NCBI RefSeq assembly: GCF_036387535.1
Contig: NZ_DASVTO010000115.1
Span: 1 to 64,000 of the forward strand
DNA: 64,000 bases
Origin: Sphingomonas_R sp036387535
Lineage (GTDB): Bacteria > Pseudomonadota > Alphaproteobacteria > Sphingomonadales > Sphingomonadaceae
Direction: 5' to 3'
Each line of letters opens with the position of its first letter. Within the stretch, counting starts at the first letter, position 1. This document shows, piece by piece, positions 8,046 through 17,380 of this stretch. Position numbers and translations under genes: made by a program. Under the pieces are notes generated by a model. That model saw only the letters and a list, made by a program, of their open reading frames with translations. It was not told the origin of the DNA and did not search any database.

Positions 8046-9083
8046 TCAGTCCTTCATGACACGCTTGAGGGCCTCGCCGATGCGGACCGGCCCCGGAAAA
8101 TACGCCCATTCCAGGCTATGCGGATACGGCGTGTCCCAACCGGTGACGCGCTCCACGGGCGCCTCCAGCGCATGGAAACAGCGTTCCTGCACCAGCGCGG
8201 ACAGCTCGGCGCCGAAACCGGAGGTCTTGGTCGCCTCATGCACCACCACGCAGCGCCCGGTCTTGCGCACGGATGCGGTGACGGTTTCGATGTCCAGCGG
8301 CACCAGCGTCCGCAGATCAACGACTTCGGCGTCGATCTTCATATCTTCCACCACCGCGGACACGACATGGACCATCGTGCCGTAACACAGGATCGTCACA
8401 TCCTCGCCACCGCGCACGACCCGCGCCTTGCCCAGCGGCACACGGTAATAGCCCTCCGGCACCATCGCATCCGGATGCTTGGCCCAGGGCGTGACCGGTC
8501 GGCCATAATGGCCGTCGAACGGCCCGTTGTAGATGCGCTTCGGCTCGAAGAAGATGACCGGATCATTGTCTTCGATCGCGGCGATCAACAGGCCCTTGGC
8601 GTCATAGGGCGTCGACGGCACCACCGTCTTCAACCCCGCGACATGGGTGAAAATGCCCTCGGGCGACTGGCTGTGCGTCTGCCCCCCGAAAATGCCGCCG
8701 CCGAACGGCGACCGGACCGTGATCGGCGCGATGAAATCCCCGGCGGACCGGTACCGGATCCGCGCGGCTTCCGACACGATCTGGTCCAGCGCGGGATAGA
8801 TGTAATCCGCGAACTGGATTTCCGGAACGGGGCGCAGGCCATAGGCGGCCATGCCGACCGCCACGCCCATGATCCCGCATTCGGTGATCGGCGTATCGAA
8901 CACGCGCGTCTTGCCGTATTTACGCTGCAACCCCTCGGTCGCCTTGAACACACCCCCGAAATAGCCGACATCCTCGCCCATCACGACGATGTCGGGATCG
9001 CGCGCCATGCAGATGTCCATCGCTTCGTTCAGCGCCTGGATCATGTTCATCGGGCGCGGCGCGCCATGTGCCTGATCGCTCAT
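8046..9083 (-). CDS. bkdA2: 2-oxoisovalerate dehydrogenase E1 beta subunit
   Basis: A 345-residue E1beta subunit, with the family start NMIQALNEAMDICMARDPDIVVMGEDVGYFGG and the transketolase central fold (TPITECGIMGVAVGMAAYG), then the C-terminal domain ending VERVTGWDTPYPH. It forms an alpha2-beta2 thiamine-diphosphate enzyme with the upstream subunit and decarboxylates branched-chain 2-oxoacids onto the lipoyl arm of E2. The ATG at 9083 overlaps the stop of E1alpha by four bases (ATGA) and has GGGA a few bases upstream, so I chose it over the much longer open frame that extends into the E1alpha gene. Confidence 0.93.
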   Translation of the reverse strand: MSDQAHGAPRPMNMIQALNEAMDICMARDPDIVVMGEDVGYFGGVFKATEGLQRKYGKTRVFDTPITECGIMGVAVGMAAYGLRPVPEIQFADYIYPALDQIVSEAARIRYRSAGDFIAPITVRSPFGGGIFGGQTHSQSPEGIFTHVAGLKTVVPSTPYDAKGLLIAAIEDNDPVIFFEPKRIYNGPFDGHYGRPVTPWAKHPDAMVPEGYYRVPLGKARVVRGGEDVTILCYGTMVHVVSAVVEDMKIDAEVVDLRTLVPLDIETVTASVRKTGRCVVVHEATKTSGFGAELSALVQERCFHALEAPVERVTGWDTPYPHSLEWAYFPGPVRIGEALKRVMKD

Positions 9084-10354
9084 ATCCCGGCCGCCTTGCG
9101 TTCCTCGTACATCTGCTGCGACTGTTCCTTCAGGTGCCACGGCATCTCCTCGAACACGTCCTCGAACATGGTCGAGAAGGGCTGATGCATGCCGTCGCCC
9201 AAGATGCCCTGCTTTTCTGCCTCCTTGCCGGCGGCGCGGACTTCCTCGGCCAGTTCCCTGTCCATCGCGGCATGGCGCTCCTCGTCCCAGGCACCGATCG
9301 CGACGAGATGCTGTTTCAGTCGCACGATCGGATCGCCCAGCGGCCATGCGCCGCGTTCCTCTGCCGACCGATATTTGGTCGGGTCGTCGGACGTGGAATG
9401 GCCTTCGGCGCGGTAGGTGAAATGTTCGATCAGGGTGGGGCCGTGGTTGCCGCGCGCGCGGTCCGCCGCCCATTCGGTCGCGGCATAGACCGCCAGCGCA
9501 TCATTGCCGTCGACGCGCAGCCCGGCAATGCCATAGCCCACCGCCCGCGCCGCGAACGTCGTCGCCTCCGCCCCCGCAAAGCCGGAAAAGGAGGAGATCG
9601 CCCACTGATTGTTGACGACGTTCAGGATCACCGGCGCGCGGTAGACCGAAGCGAAGGTCAGCGCGGAATGGAAATCTCCCTCCGCCGTCGATCCTTCGCC
9701 GCACCATGCGGACGCGATCTTGCTGTCGCCCTTCGCGGCGGACGCCATCGCATAGCCGACCGCCTGCGGATATTGCGTCGCCAGATTTCCGGAGATCGAG
9801 AAGAACGCCGCCGCGCGCGACGAATACATGATCGGCATCTGCCGACCCTTCAGCCGATCGCCCGCGTTGGAATAGACCTGGCACATCATGTCGACCAACG
9901 GCCAGTCGCGCGCGATCAGCACGCCCTGTTGACGGTAGGACGGGAATACCATGTCCTCGCGGTCCATCGCATGCGCCGCCGCGATGCAGGTCGCTTCCTC
10001 CCCCGTGCACTTCATGTAGAAGCTGGTCTTTCCCTGCCGCTGCGCGCGGTACATCCGCTCGTCATAGGCGCGGGTCAGGGCCATGTGCCGCAGGATACGG
10101 ATCAGCTTGTCCGGGCTCAATCGCGGATCCCAGGGGCCTACCGCCTGACCGTCATCGTCCAGCACACGGACCAGCCCGTAGCTGAGATCACGCATGGTCG
10201 CAGGCGCCGCATCGATCGCGGGCCGCGGTACAAGCCCGGCCGCACCCCGATCGAAATCGGCATAGTCCACCGGATCGCCGGGTCGGAACTTCGGTTCCGG
10301 TACATGCAATGATAGCGGCGCGAGATTGCCACGCCGGCCGGTCTCTTCCGTCAT
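9080..10354 (-). CDS. bkdA1: 2-oxoisovalerate dehydrogenase E1 alpha subunit
   Basis: A 424-residue thiamine-diphosphate-binding subunit. The TPP motif runs from WCGEGSTAEGDFHSA to NVVNNQWAIS, and the loop YRAEGHSTSDDPTKYR is the conserved serine-containing loop near the active site. The N-terminal extension PKFRPGDPVDYADF is typical of branched-chain E1alpha and not of pyruvate E1alpha. The ATG at 10354 has GGAAGG at good spacing; a second ATG at 10360 lies too close to it. It is the first gene of a three-gene operon (E1alpha-E1beta-E2). An AT-rich stretch at about 10410-10440 may hold the promoter, though no clear boxes are seen. Confidence 0.93.
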   Translation of the reverse strand: MTEETGRRGNLAPLSLHVPEPKFRPGDPVDYADFDRGAAGLVPRPAIDAAPATMRDLSYGLVRVLDDDGQAVGPWDPRLSPDKLIRILRHMALTRAYDERMYRAQRQGKTSFYMKCTGEEATCIAAAHAMDREDMVFPSYRQQGVLIARDWPLVDMMCQVYSNAGDRLKGRQMPIMYSSRAAAFFSISGNLATQYPQAVGYAMASAAKGDSKIASAWCGEGSTAEGDFHSALTFASVYRAPVILNVVNNQWAISSFSGFAGAEATTFAARAVGYGIAGLRVDGNDALAVYAATEWAADRARGNHGPTLIEHFTYRAEGHSTSDDPTKYRSAEERGAWPLGDPIVRLKQHLVAIGAWDEERHAAMDRELAEEVRAAGKEAEKQGILGDGMHQPFSTMFEDVFEEMPWHLKEQSQQMYEERKAAGI

Positions 10355-10425
10355 CCTCATCCTTCCGGTTGGTGCCGGTGCTGCCGATGGTCCCGATCGG
10401 CACCTCAGCATGTTATGCGATCTTG

Positions 10426-11769
10426 TTATTTTATTTCAGGCGCGATGGCGAGCGATTCTTCGGCCGGCATGGTGAACCGTGCCTCCAATCCGCCGCCATG
10501 GCGGTTGGCCAGCACCAGCCGACCGCCGTGGCGCTCCGCGATCGACCGCGCGATCGTCAGGCCCAATCCGGTTCCGCCGGTCTGCGGGTTGCGCGACGGA
10601 TCGCCGCGCACGAACGGCTCGAACATCCGTTCCAGCTGTTCCGGCGCCAATCCGGGCCCGCGATCGGCGACCGTGACCGCGGCAAGCGCTCCCGCCCGTC
10701 CCAGCCGGATCTCGACCGCACCAGCATGGCGCAACCCGTTGTCGATCAGGTTCTGGATCAGCCGTTCGATCGAAATCGCGTTCGCCAGCACGGTCGCCGC
10801 GGCATCGATGGTCAGCGTAACGGTGCGCCCCGTTTCCCGCTCCCGCGCCACCAGCGCGGTCAGCATGGGCGCCAATGCCACCGGCACGCGCGCATCCGGT
10901 CCGCTGCCGTCGCGTACGAAGCCGATCGTCGCGGTGATCATCGCCCGCATCTGATCGATGTCCGCCTGCACCTTGTCGCGAATCGGGTCCGGCGCGCCCT
11001 CGATCCGGAACGCCACCCGCGCCAGCGGCGTGCGCAGGTCGTGCGCGATCGCACCGATCATCGCCGTCCGTTCGGCCAAATGCCGGCCGAGCCGTTCCTG
11101 CATCCGGTTGATCGCCTGCGCCATGACGCGCAGTTCGGATGGCCCATCCACCGCGATGTTGGGCGCGAGCGGATCGGCGCCCATCCGATCGGCGGCATCG
11201 GCGAACCGCCGGATCGGCCGCGTCAGCCGGCGTGCGAAGAACCACACGAACGGCAGCAACAGCACCGCGGTCAGGCAGAACCACAGGATGCTGCGCCACT
11301 GCCATGCCACGATCATCGGCCGCGGCGGTGTTTCCGCCACCCGCCAGCCGTGCGGTGTCGCGACCGCCGCCACCACCCCGCTGAAGAAGATCGGCTCGCC
11401 GCGTCGGATCCGGACACGCTGCGGCGAACTGCGCTGGTCCGGCTCGAAATACAGTCGGACCCGGTTGCGCGGCACCTTCAGCTGTGCGGCAAGACTGGCG
11501 GTAAAGCCGGCATCTTCCAGCATTCCCACGCCGCGCGGCGGCGGCGCCGTCGTCCTCCGCACCGCCAGCGCGCGGTCGCGGTCTTCGGTACCGGTCCGGA
11601 TCCCTGCCAGCGCGTCCGCGACATCGGACAGGCGGTTGAAATCCGGCCGCGGCGGGCGCAGCGACAGGAACAGCCCGATCGACACCATCTGCGCCATCAC
11701 CAGGCAGGCAAGCACCAGCAGCAGCGTCTGCCAGAAGATCGGCAGTCCGCGACCCCCCGGCCGCGTCAT
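10426..11769 (-). CDS. Sensor histidine kinase of the efflux operon
   Basis: A 447-residue membrane kinase. Transmembrane helices lie near residues 10-33 and 160-185 and flank a periplasmic sensor of about 125 residues. A HAMP domain (ARRLTRPIRRFADAADRM) follows, then the H-box IAHDLRTPLARV with His243, the N-box NLIDNGLRHAG, and the G-boxes DRGPGLAP and GGTGLGLTIARS. The start overlaps the response regulator stop by four bases, so the two are made together. As the last gene in a block encoding a tripartite ABC efflux pump, it probably senses a pump substrate or envelope damage. The ligand cannot be inferred. Confidence 0.9.
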   Translation of the reverse strand: MTRPGGRGLPIFWQTLLLVLACLVMAQMVSIGLFLSLRPPRPDFNRLSDVADALAGIRTGTEDRDRALAVRRTTAPPPRGVGMLEDAGFTASLAAQLKVPRNRVRLYFEPDQRSSPQRVRIRRGEPIFFSGVVAAVATPHGWRVAETPPRPMIVAWQWRSILWFCLTAVLLLPFVWFFARRLTRPIRRFADAADRMGADPLAPNIAVDGPSELRVMAQAINRMQERLGRHLAERTAMIGAIAHDLRTPLARVAFRIEGAPDPIRDKVQADIDQMRAMITATIGFVRDGSGPDARVPVALAPMLTALVARERETGRTVTLTIDAAATVLANAISIERLIQNLIDNGLRHAGAVEIRLGRAGALAAVTVADRGPGLAPEQLERMFEPFVRGDPSRNPQTGGTGLGLTIARSIAERHGGRLVLANRHGGGLEARFTMPAEESLAIAPEIK

Positions 11770-12491
11770 GGCGAAACGGCCAGCACGAACATATAGCCTT
11801 CGTTGCGCACCGTTCGGATCGGATCGTCCGGCGCCATCTTCTTGCGCAGCCGGCTGATCGTCACGTCGATCGCGCGGTCATACACTTCGCTGTCGACGCC
11901 GCGCCCGCGCTCGATCAACTGGTCGCGGGTCAGCACGCGTTGCGGTCGATCCAGGAACACGCCCAGTGTCCGGAACTCGGCATCGGTCAGCGCGACGGGG
12001 GGCGTGCCAGGCCGGCCGAGCGTGCGCCGGACCATGTCCAGCGTCCATTCGCCAAATCGCCGTTCGGGCCCGCCGCGGGTGCCGCCATCCTGCCGCCGAC
12101 GCAGAAAGGCACGGATCCGCGCCAGCAATTCGCGCGGATTGCACGGCTTCGCCAGATAATCGTCCGCGCCGACCTCCAGCCCGATGATACGATCGGTATC
12201 GTCGCCCATCGCCGACAGCATGATGACCCCCGGTCCGCCCGGCCGGCGCAAGCGGCGCAGGATCGACAGTCCGTCCTCGCCCGGCATCATCAGGTCCAGC
12301 ACCACCAGATCGGCCGGGTGCACCGCCAGCCGCCGGTCCATCTCCGCCCCGTCCGCGGCGGTGGCGACCGCCATCCCGTTCGCGCCCAGAAAGTCCGCGA
12401 CCAGTTCGCGCAGCTCGGCATCGTCATCCACCACCAAGATCTGCGGTTGCCGTTCCGCCGTCATGCCGTCTGCCATCACCGGATCACTCAT
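11766..12491 (-). CDS. OmpR-family response regulator of the efflux operon
   Basis: A 241-residue regulator with a receiver domain (acidic triad Asp22-Asp24, phospho-acceptor Asp66 in VVLDLMMPGEDG, Lys in DDYLAKPCNP) and a winged-helix DNA-binding domain (TDAEFRTLGVFLDRPQRVLTRDQLIERG, then AIDVTISRLRKKM). The ATG at 12491 overlaps the end of the permease gene by eight bases, so pump and regulator are one transcription unit. The neighbouring kinase is its likely partner. The overlap suggests it regulates its own operon, but no operator can be shown by sequence alone. Confidence 0.92.
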   Translation of the reverse strand: MSDPVMADGMTAERQPQILVVDDDAELRELVADFLGANGMAVATAADGAEMDRRLAVHPADLVVLDLMMPGEDGLSILRRLRRPGGPGVIMLSAMGDDTDRIIGLEVGADDYLAKPCNPRELLARIRAFLRRRQDGGTRGGPERRFGEWTLDMVRRTLGRPGTPPVALTDAEFRTLGVFLDRPQRVLTRDQLIERGRGVDSEVYDRAIDVTISRLRKKMAPDDPIRTVRNEGYMFVLAVSP

Positions 12492-13692
12492 GCCGCAGCG
12501 CGTCGATCGGGTTCAGCGATGCAGCCCGTCGGGCGGGGAAATAGCCGAACACGACGCCGATCAGCGCGGAAAAGAAGAAGGCGAGCAGGTTGATCCGCAG
12601 GTCGAAGATGAAGGGCGCATTCATCAGCGGCGCGATCGACACCGACGCGACGAACCCCAGGATCAACCCGATGACCCCGCCCAGGCAGGCCAGCGCCACC
12701 GCCTCGACCAGGAACTGCAGCAACACCTCGCGCGCGACCGCACCGATCGCCAGCCGGATGCCGATCTCGCGCGTACGCTCGGTCACCGACACCAGCATGA
12801 TGTTCATGATCCCGATCCCGCCGACCAACAGGCTGATCGCCGCGACGGCCGACACGATCCGCGTCAGGATCGTAGTGGTCCCGGTCAGCGTATCGGAAAT
12901 CTGCTTCGTATCGAAGATGTTGAAATCATCCTCTTTCCCGCCGCTGATCCGCCGCCGCTCGCGCAGCAGGGATTGCAGCGACGCCTGAATCGCTTGCGTG
13001 TCATAGGCCGGGTTGGTCCCGACCAGCATCAACCGGATCTCGCGATTGCCGGTGAAACGGCGTTGCACGGTTTTCAGCGGCATGATGACCACGTCGTCCT
13101 GATCGCCGCCGAACCCCGATTGCCCGCGCGTGGTGAGCAGCCCGATCACCTGGCAGCTCAGATCGCGGATCCGGAAGCGCTCGCCGACCGGATCCTCGCC
13201 GCGAAACAGGTTATCGCGCACGGTCGACCCGATGATGCACACCGCCTTGCCCGCCTGCTCCTCCGCCCGCGTAAACACACGTCCCGATGCCAGCGGCCAG
13301 GGCTGGACATCGAAATAGTCGGTGGTGGTGCCGTTGATCGTGGTGGACCAGTTGGCGGCGTTGCGGATCGCGGTGCCCGACGATTGCGCCTGGGCCGCGA
13401 CGGCGGTGACGCCCGCGACCTGCCCACGGATCGCCGCCACATCGTCCAGGTCGAAATTGGGCGGCGCCGGCCCACCACCCCCGCGGCCGAAGCCCTGACC
13501 GGGCCGGATCTGCAGGATGTTGGTGCCAAGGCTGGAGATCTGCTCCTTCACCGCGGCCGTCGCGCCATTGCCCAGCGTCACCATCGTGACGACGGCAGAC
13601 ACGCCGATGACGATGCCCAGGATCGTCAGGAACGATCGCAGGATGTGCCGACGGATTTCGCGCAGCGCCAGGACCAGCGTGGTCAGGAACAT
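12484..13692 (-). CDS. MacB-type ABC transporter permease
   Basis: A 402-residue permease of the MacB/FtsX type: one N-terminal helix (TILGIVIGVSAVVTMVTLGNG), a large periplasmic domain (about residues 50-280) with a Gly/Pro-rich stretch near GRGGGGPAPPNF, and three C-terminal helices including the NIMLVSVTERTREIGIRLAIGA motif that couples to the ATPase. In E. coli MacB the ATPase and permease are fused; here they are separate genes 12 bases apart. With the adaptor and outer-membrane factor encoded upstream it should move substrates out of the periplasm, such as macrolides, lipoproteins or peptides. The substrate is unknown. Confidence 0.92.
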   Translation of the reverse strand: MFLTTLVLALREIRRHILRSFLTILGIVIGVSAVVTMVTLGNGATAAVKEQISSLGTNILQIRPGQGFGRGGGGPAPPNFDLDDVAAIRGQVAGVTAVAAQAQSSGTAIRNAANWSTTINGTTTDYFDVQPWPLASGRVFTRAEEQAGKAVCIIGSTVRDNLFRGEDPVGERFRIRDLSCQVIGLLTTRGQSGFGGDQDDVVIMPLKTVQRRFTGNREIRLMLVGTNPAYDTQAIQASLQSLLRERRRISGGKEDDFNIFDTKQISDTLTGTTTILTRIVSAVAAISLLVGGIGIMNIMLVSVTERTREIGIRLAIGAVAREVLLQFLVEAVALACLGGVIGLILGFVASVSIAPLMNAPFIFDLRINLLAFFFSALIGVVFGYFPARRAASLNPIDALRHE

Positions 13693-13704
13693 GTCAGCGC
13701 CCCC

Positions 13705-14433
13705 TCATGGCGCCGGCACCACGCCCGGCCGGTGATTGGGCTCGACCCGCTCGACCAGGCCATCGCGGAAATGCACCACCGTATGCGCATAGGCCGCCAT
13801 GTCGGGTTCGTGCGTCACCATCAGCACGGTGATCCCGCTCTGCTGGTTCAGGTCGGTCAGCAGTTCCATGATCTCGACCGACCGTTCGGAATCCAGATTG
13901 CCGGTCGGCTCGTCGGCCAGCAGCACGTCCGGCTGCGTCACGATCGCGCGGGCGATCGCGACGCGCTGTTGCTGCCCGCCCGACAGTTCGGCGGGGGTGT
14001 GGTCCCACCAGTTCGCCAGCCCGACCTTGTCGAGCGCCGCCATCCCCAGCCGCCGCCGGGTCGCGCGATCCTCGCCGCGGTAGAGCAGCGGCAGTTCGAC
14101 ATTCTCCAACGCCGTCGTCCGCGCGAGCAGGTTGAACCCCTGAAAAACGAAGCCGAGATAGCGCCGCCGCAGCAACGCCCGCTGATCCCGGTCGAGCCGT
14201 TCGACCGGGTGCCCGCGAAACAGGAACTGGCCGCCGGTCGGCACGTCCAGGCAGCCCAAGATGTTCATCGTGGTCGACTTGCCCGATCCCGACGCGCCCA
14301 TGACCGCGACGAAATCCCCAGCGGTCACGTCCATGTCGACGCCCTTCAGCGCCTGGAACGCTGTCTCGCCCTGCCCGAACGTCTTGGTGACGCCGCGCAG
14401 CCGGATCAGGATGGCATCACTGGCTTCCGGCAT
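13705..14433 (-). CDS. ABC transporter ATPase, MacB/LolD type
   Basis: A 242-residue ATPase with Walker A (MGASGSGKSTTMN), Q-loop (LGFVFQGFNLL), signature LSGGQQQRVAIARAI, Walker B (VLLADEPTGNLD) and the H-switch (MVTHEPDMAAYAH). It energises the MacB-type permease encoded next. The start at 14433 has GGAGG seven bases upstream and overlaps the adaptor gene by 17 bases; the frame is open further up to 14493 but that part lacks a ribosome site. The ATPase of the LolCDE lipoprotein system is very similar, but adaptor and outer-membrane factor genes in the same operon favour efflux. Confidence 0.93.
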   Translation of the reverse strand: MPEASDAILIRLRGVTKTFGQGETAFQALKGVDMDVTAGDFVAVMGASGSGKSTTMNILGCLDVPTGGQFLFRGHPVERLDRDQRALLRRRYLGFVFQGFNLLARTTALENVELPLLYRGEDRATRRRLGMAALDKVGLANWWDHTPAELSGGQQQRVAIARAIVTQPDVLLADEPTGNLDSERSVEIMELLTDLNQQSGITVLMVTHEPDMAAYAHTVVHFRDGLVERVEPNHRPGVVPAP

Positions 14434-15814
14434 GGCGTCCTCCGCTGCCACCGCTTCGCGCGCCACCACCCGAGGGGGCCGCACCATCACCATCGGCCAG
14501 CGTCCCGGTGATCACCTGCATCCCGGGGGTCAGACCAGTGCCGGAAACCTCCGTCATGGTTCCGTTGCTGTCGCCGACCGTCACGGCAATGCGCTGCGGC
14601 TGATTGTCGGCACCCAGCACATAGATGGCCTGCACGCTGCCGCGCCCGATCGTCGCCGTCCGGGTCGCGCCGCCGCCGCCACCGCGCCGCCGTGGCACCA
14701 GCACGTCGGTCACGCCGCCGCCCTTCTTTGCGGGGCCGGTGGCCGGCGTGAACCGCAGCGCGGCATTCGGCACCAGCAGCACGCCCTGCCGCTCCATCGT
14801 CACGATATCGGCGGTTGCGGTCATGCCGGGGCGCAAGGTCAGGTCGGGGTTGTTGACGGTCAGCCGCGCGGTATAGGCGACGACCGTGCCGGTGGTGGAC
14901 GCCGCCGTCGTGCTGGTGCTGCCGCTCGTGCTGCTGGTGCCGGAATTGGCGCCGACGTCGACGCGCTCGATCTGCGCGGGAAAGGTGCGGCCCGGGAACG
15001 CATCGACGCTGAACGTCGCGCGCTGCCCCGCCTTCACCTGCCCGACATCGGCCTCGTCCACCTTCACCTCCAGCCGCATCTGCGACAGGTCCTCGGCGAT
15101 CACGAACAGCACGGGTGCGTTCAGCGACGCCGCCACCGTCTGCCCAGGTTCGATCTGCCGCGACAGCACCACGCCGTTCACCGGCGATTTGATGAACGCG
15201 CGGTTGAACTGTGTCCGGTCGGACGACAATTGCGCCTGCGCCTGCGCCACCGCCGCCCTGGCCGACAGTACGCCGGCGCGTCCCCGTGCCGCCTCGCCCC
15301 GGCCGGTATCCAGCTCCGTCGCCGACGGCACCTTGCCGCCGGACAGGCGATAGACATCCTGCAGGCGGCGCAGATTGGCATCGGCCTGCCGCGCGGTTGC
15401 CTCCGCCGTGCCGACATTGGCTTCGGCCGCTGCCAGCGCCGCCGCGCTGCGGTTGATCGTATCCTGCAGGGTCGCGGTGTCGATCGTCGCCAGCACCTGC
15501 CCGGTCCGGACCCGATCATTGTTATCGACGTTCACCTGCGTCACCAGCCCGGAGATCTGCGATCCGACCTCGACCTGATTGGTGGGTTGCAGATTGCCGG
15601 TCGCCGACACCGTCACCGTCAGGCTGCCACGATCCAGTCGCTCGGTCGCATAGCGGACCTGCTCGTCGCCGCCCCCGAACAGCCGCATCGCCAGCACGAC
15701 CAGCAGCACCAGACCCGCGATGATCGCGATCCACTTGATCGCCCGCGACCGGCGCGACGGCGGGGTGACGCCCAGGAACGCGTCCAGGTCGCCGGGGTTG
15801 CTGGTCTGGTCCAT
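14417..15814 (-). CDS. MacA-like periplasmic adaptor (membrane fusion protein)
   Basis: A 465-residue adaptor with a cytoplasmic N-terminus, one transmembrane helix (IKWIAIIAGLVLLVVLAMRLF), a split lipoyl domain around a long alpha-hairpin (about residues 100-230, with Ala/Glu/Gln-rich helices), and beta-barrel domains. A Ser/Thr-rich stretch (SGTSSTSGSTSTTAASTTG) is inserted in the beta-barrel region, and the end is Gly/Ser-rich, both unlike E. coli MacA. The start at 15814 shares one base with the stop of the outer-membrane factor (TGATG). It links the inner-membrane ABC pump with the NodT-type channel. Confidence 0.92.
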   Translation of the reverse strand: MDQTSNPGDLDAFLGVTPPSRRSRAIKWIAIIAGLVLLVVLAMRLFGGGDEQVRYATERLDRGSLTVTVSATGNLQPTNQVEVGSQISGLVTQVNVDNNDRVRTGQVLATIDTATLQDTINRSAAALAAAEANVGTAEATARQADANLRRLQDVYRLSGGKVPSATELDTGRGEAARGRAGVLSARAAVAQAQAQLSSDRTQFNRAFIKSPVNGVVLSRQIEPGQTVAASLNAPVLFVIAEDLSQMRLEVKVDEADVGQVKAGQRATFSVDAFPGRTFPAQIERVDVGANSGTSSTSGSTSTTAASTTGTVVAYTARLTVNNPDLTLRPGMTATADIVTMERQGVLLVPNAALRFTPATGPAKKGGGVTDVLVPRRRGGGGGATRTATIGRGSVQAIYVLGADNQPQRIAVTVGDSNGTMTEVSGTGLTPGMQVITGTLADGDGAAPSGGGARSGGSGGRHAGSQ

Positions 15815-17304
15815 CAGGGCCTCGTTCCGGAATCGGGCAGCACGGCGATCGTGCCGCTGCGGGTTGCGCTGGCCGGCAGGGGTGCGGATTGCCACCCGCC
15901 GCCAAGCGCCTTGTAAAGCTGCACCGTCGCGGTCGCCCGATCGGCGCGCGCGGTGGCGCGGCTGTCCTGACTGGACAGCAAGGTCCGCTCGCTGTCCAGC
16001 ACGGTCTGGAAATCGATCAGCCCCGCCCGGTACTGGCTGCGCGCATAGATCGCCGCATTGCGGGCGGCGGTTTCCGCGATCACGATCTCGCGCTCTCGGC
16101 GTTCACTGGTGTCGAGCGCGGTCAACGCATTCTCGACATCCTCCAGCGCGGTCAGCACCGTCTGGCGATAGTTGGCGAGTGCCGCGTCCGTGGATGCGCG
16201 CTGCCCTTCCACCGCGGCGCGCAGCCGCCCGCCCTGAAAGATCGGCGCGCTGACCGACGCAAGCAGATTGCCGAGCGCGCCGCTCACCACATCGCTCAGA
16301 TTGGTGTCCGACCCCGCAAAGCTGCCGGTCAGGCGCAGCGCGGGATAGAGTTCCGCTTCCTGGACTCCGATCCGCGCGGTTTCCGCCGCCAGCGATCGCT
16401 CGGCCGACGCGACATCGGGCCGGCGCTGGATCACCGCAGCGGGAATATCGGTCGCGGGCGGCGCCAACGGGATGATCCGCTCGGGCGTCAGCAGCGCATC
16501 GACCGCGCCTGGGGCTTCGCCCAGCAGCACCGCGATCCGGTTGGCTGCGGTGGCATAGTTGTTTTCCAGCGTCGGGATCGTCGCCGCGGTCTGCGCGCGC
16601 AGCTGCCGCGCCTGTTCCAGGTCGAGCGAACTCACCAGCCCGGCCTGCACGCGCCAGCCGACGATCTCCACCGTCTCGTCCTGCGTCCTGAGATTGTCGC
16701 GCGCGATCCGCAACCGGTTCTGCGCCAGCCGCGCGGACACATAGTTGAGACCCACTTCCGAGACGACCGTCTGCTGCGCGGACTGCAGGTTGGCCAGCGC
16801 GGCGCCGGTATCCGCCCGCGCGGCTTCCACCGATCGGCGGATGCCGCCGAACACATCGACTTCATAGGCCGCATCAAAGCCGGCGCGATACACGGTGGTA
16901 TCGCCGCCGGTCGAAATCGTGGTGCCGGTCGTCGGGTCGAAGATCGATCGCCCGCTGTTGCCGATGCTGCGCCCGATCGATCCCGATCCGTTCAGTGTCG
17001 GCAATTGTGCGCTGCGCGCCGACGCGATCGACGCCCGCGCCTGCCGCAATCGCGCGCCTGCGGCGTCGATATCCAGATTTTGCGCCAGCGATCGTTCGAC
17101 CAGCCCCGTCAGGACCGGATCATTGAACCCGGTCCACCACCGCGCCAGATCGACCGGCGCCGTCGGGGTGGCCTTTGCCTCCGATTTGAAGCGGTCCGGA
17201 ACGCCCAGGGCAGCCGGTGACGCGGTACGGTAATTCGGCCCGACGGCACATCCACCGAGACCGGCCATCACCAGAACGAACGATAATGCGATGCGGCCGG
17301 TCAT
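15814..17304 (-). CDS. NodT-family outer-membrane efflux lipoprotein
   Basis: A 496-residue TolC-like channel of the NodT group. A signal peptide ends in LGGC (lipobox), followed by AVGPNYRTASPA, a typical NodT start. Two OEP repeats cover about residues 65-250 and 270-470; the conserved phrases RRPDVASAERSLAAETARIGV and ELYPALRLTGSF are seen. It would form a trimeric outer-membrane tunnel for the ABC pump encoded downstream. It is the first gene of the six-gene block. A small inverted repeat CCCTG-N5-CAGGG (17332-17346) sits in its 76-base leader, after the end of tamB, and could be an operator, though arms this short can occur by chance. Confidence 0.92.
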   Translation of the reverse strand: MTGRIALSFVLVMAGLGGCAVGPNYRTASPAALGVPDRFKSEAKATPTAPVDLARWWTGFNDPVLTGLVERSLAQNLDIDAAGARLRQARASIASARSAQLPTLNGSGSIGRSIGNSGRSIFDPTTGTTISTGGDTTVYRAGFDAAYEVDVFGGIRRSVEAARADTGAALANLQSAQQTVVSEVGLNYVSARLAQNRLRIARDNLRTQDETVEIVGWRVQAGLVSSLDLEQARQLRAQTAATIPTLENNYATAANRIAVLLGEAPGAVDALLTPERIIPLAPPATDIPAAVIQRRPDVASAERSLAAETARIGVQEAELYPALRLTGSFAGSDTNLSDVVSGALGNLLASVSAPIFQGGRLRAAVEGQRASTDAALANYRQTVLTALEDVENALTALDTSERREREIVIAETAARNAAIYARSQYRAGLIDFQTVLDSERTLLSSQDSRATARADRATATVQLYKALGGGWQSAPLPASATRSGTIAVLPDSGTRP

Positions 17305-17380
17305 GCGCCCCTTTCTACGCCGGGTTCATGACCCTGTATGTCAGGGCTGAAATCTTATCCGCCGACCGGACGCGACGATA

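Noticed and set aside
6837..9185. Open frame of about 780 codons antisense to the E2 and E1beta genes
   Set aside because: The translation is His/Arg/Asp-rich without domains, while the other strand encodes the dehydrogenase subunits with complete motifs.
12484..14433. LolCDE lipoprotein-sorting system
   Set aside because: The ATPase and permease are similar to LolD and LolC/E, but a MacA-type adaptor and a NodT-type channel are in the same operon, and only one permease gene is present.
12184..14511. Open frame of about 775 codons antisense to the ABC permease and ATPase genes
   Set aside because: It covers two genes with full Walker and permease motifs on the other strand and has a Gln/Arg/His-rich shadow composition.
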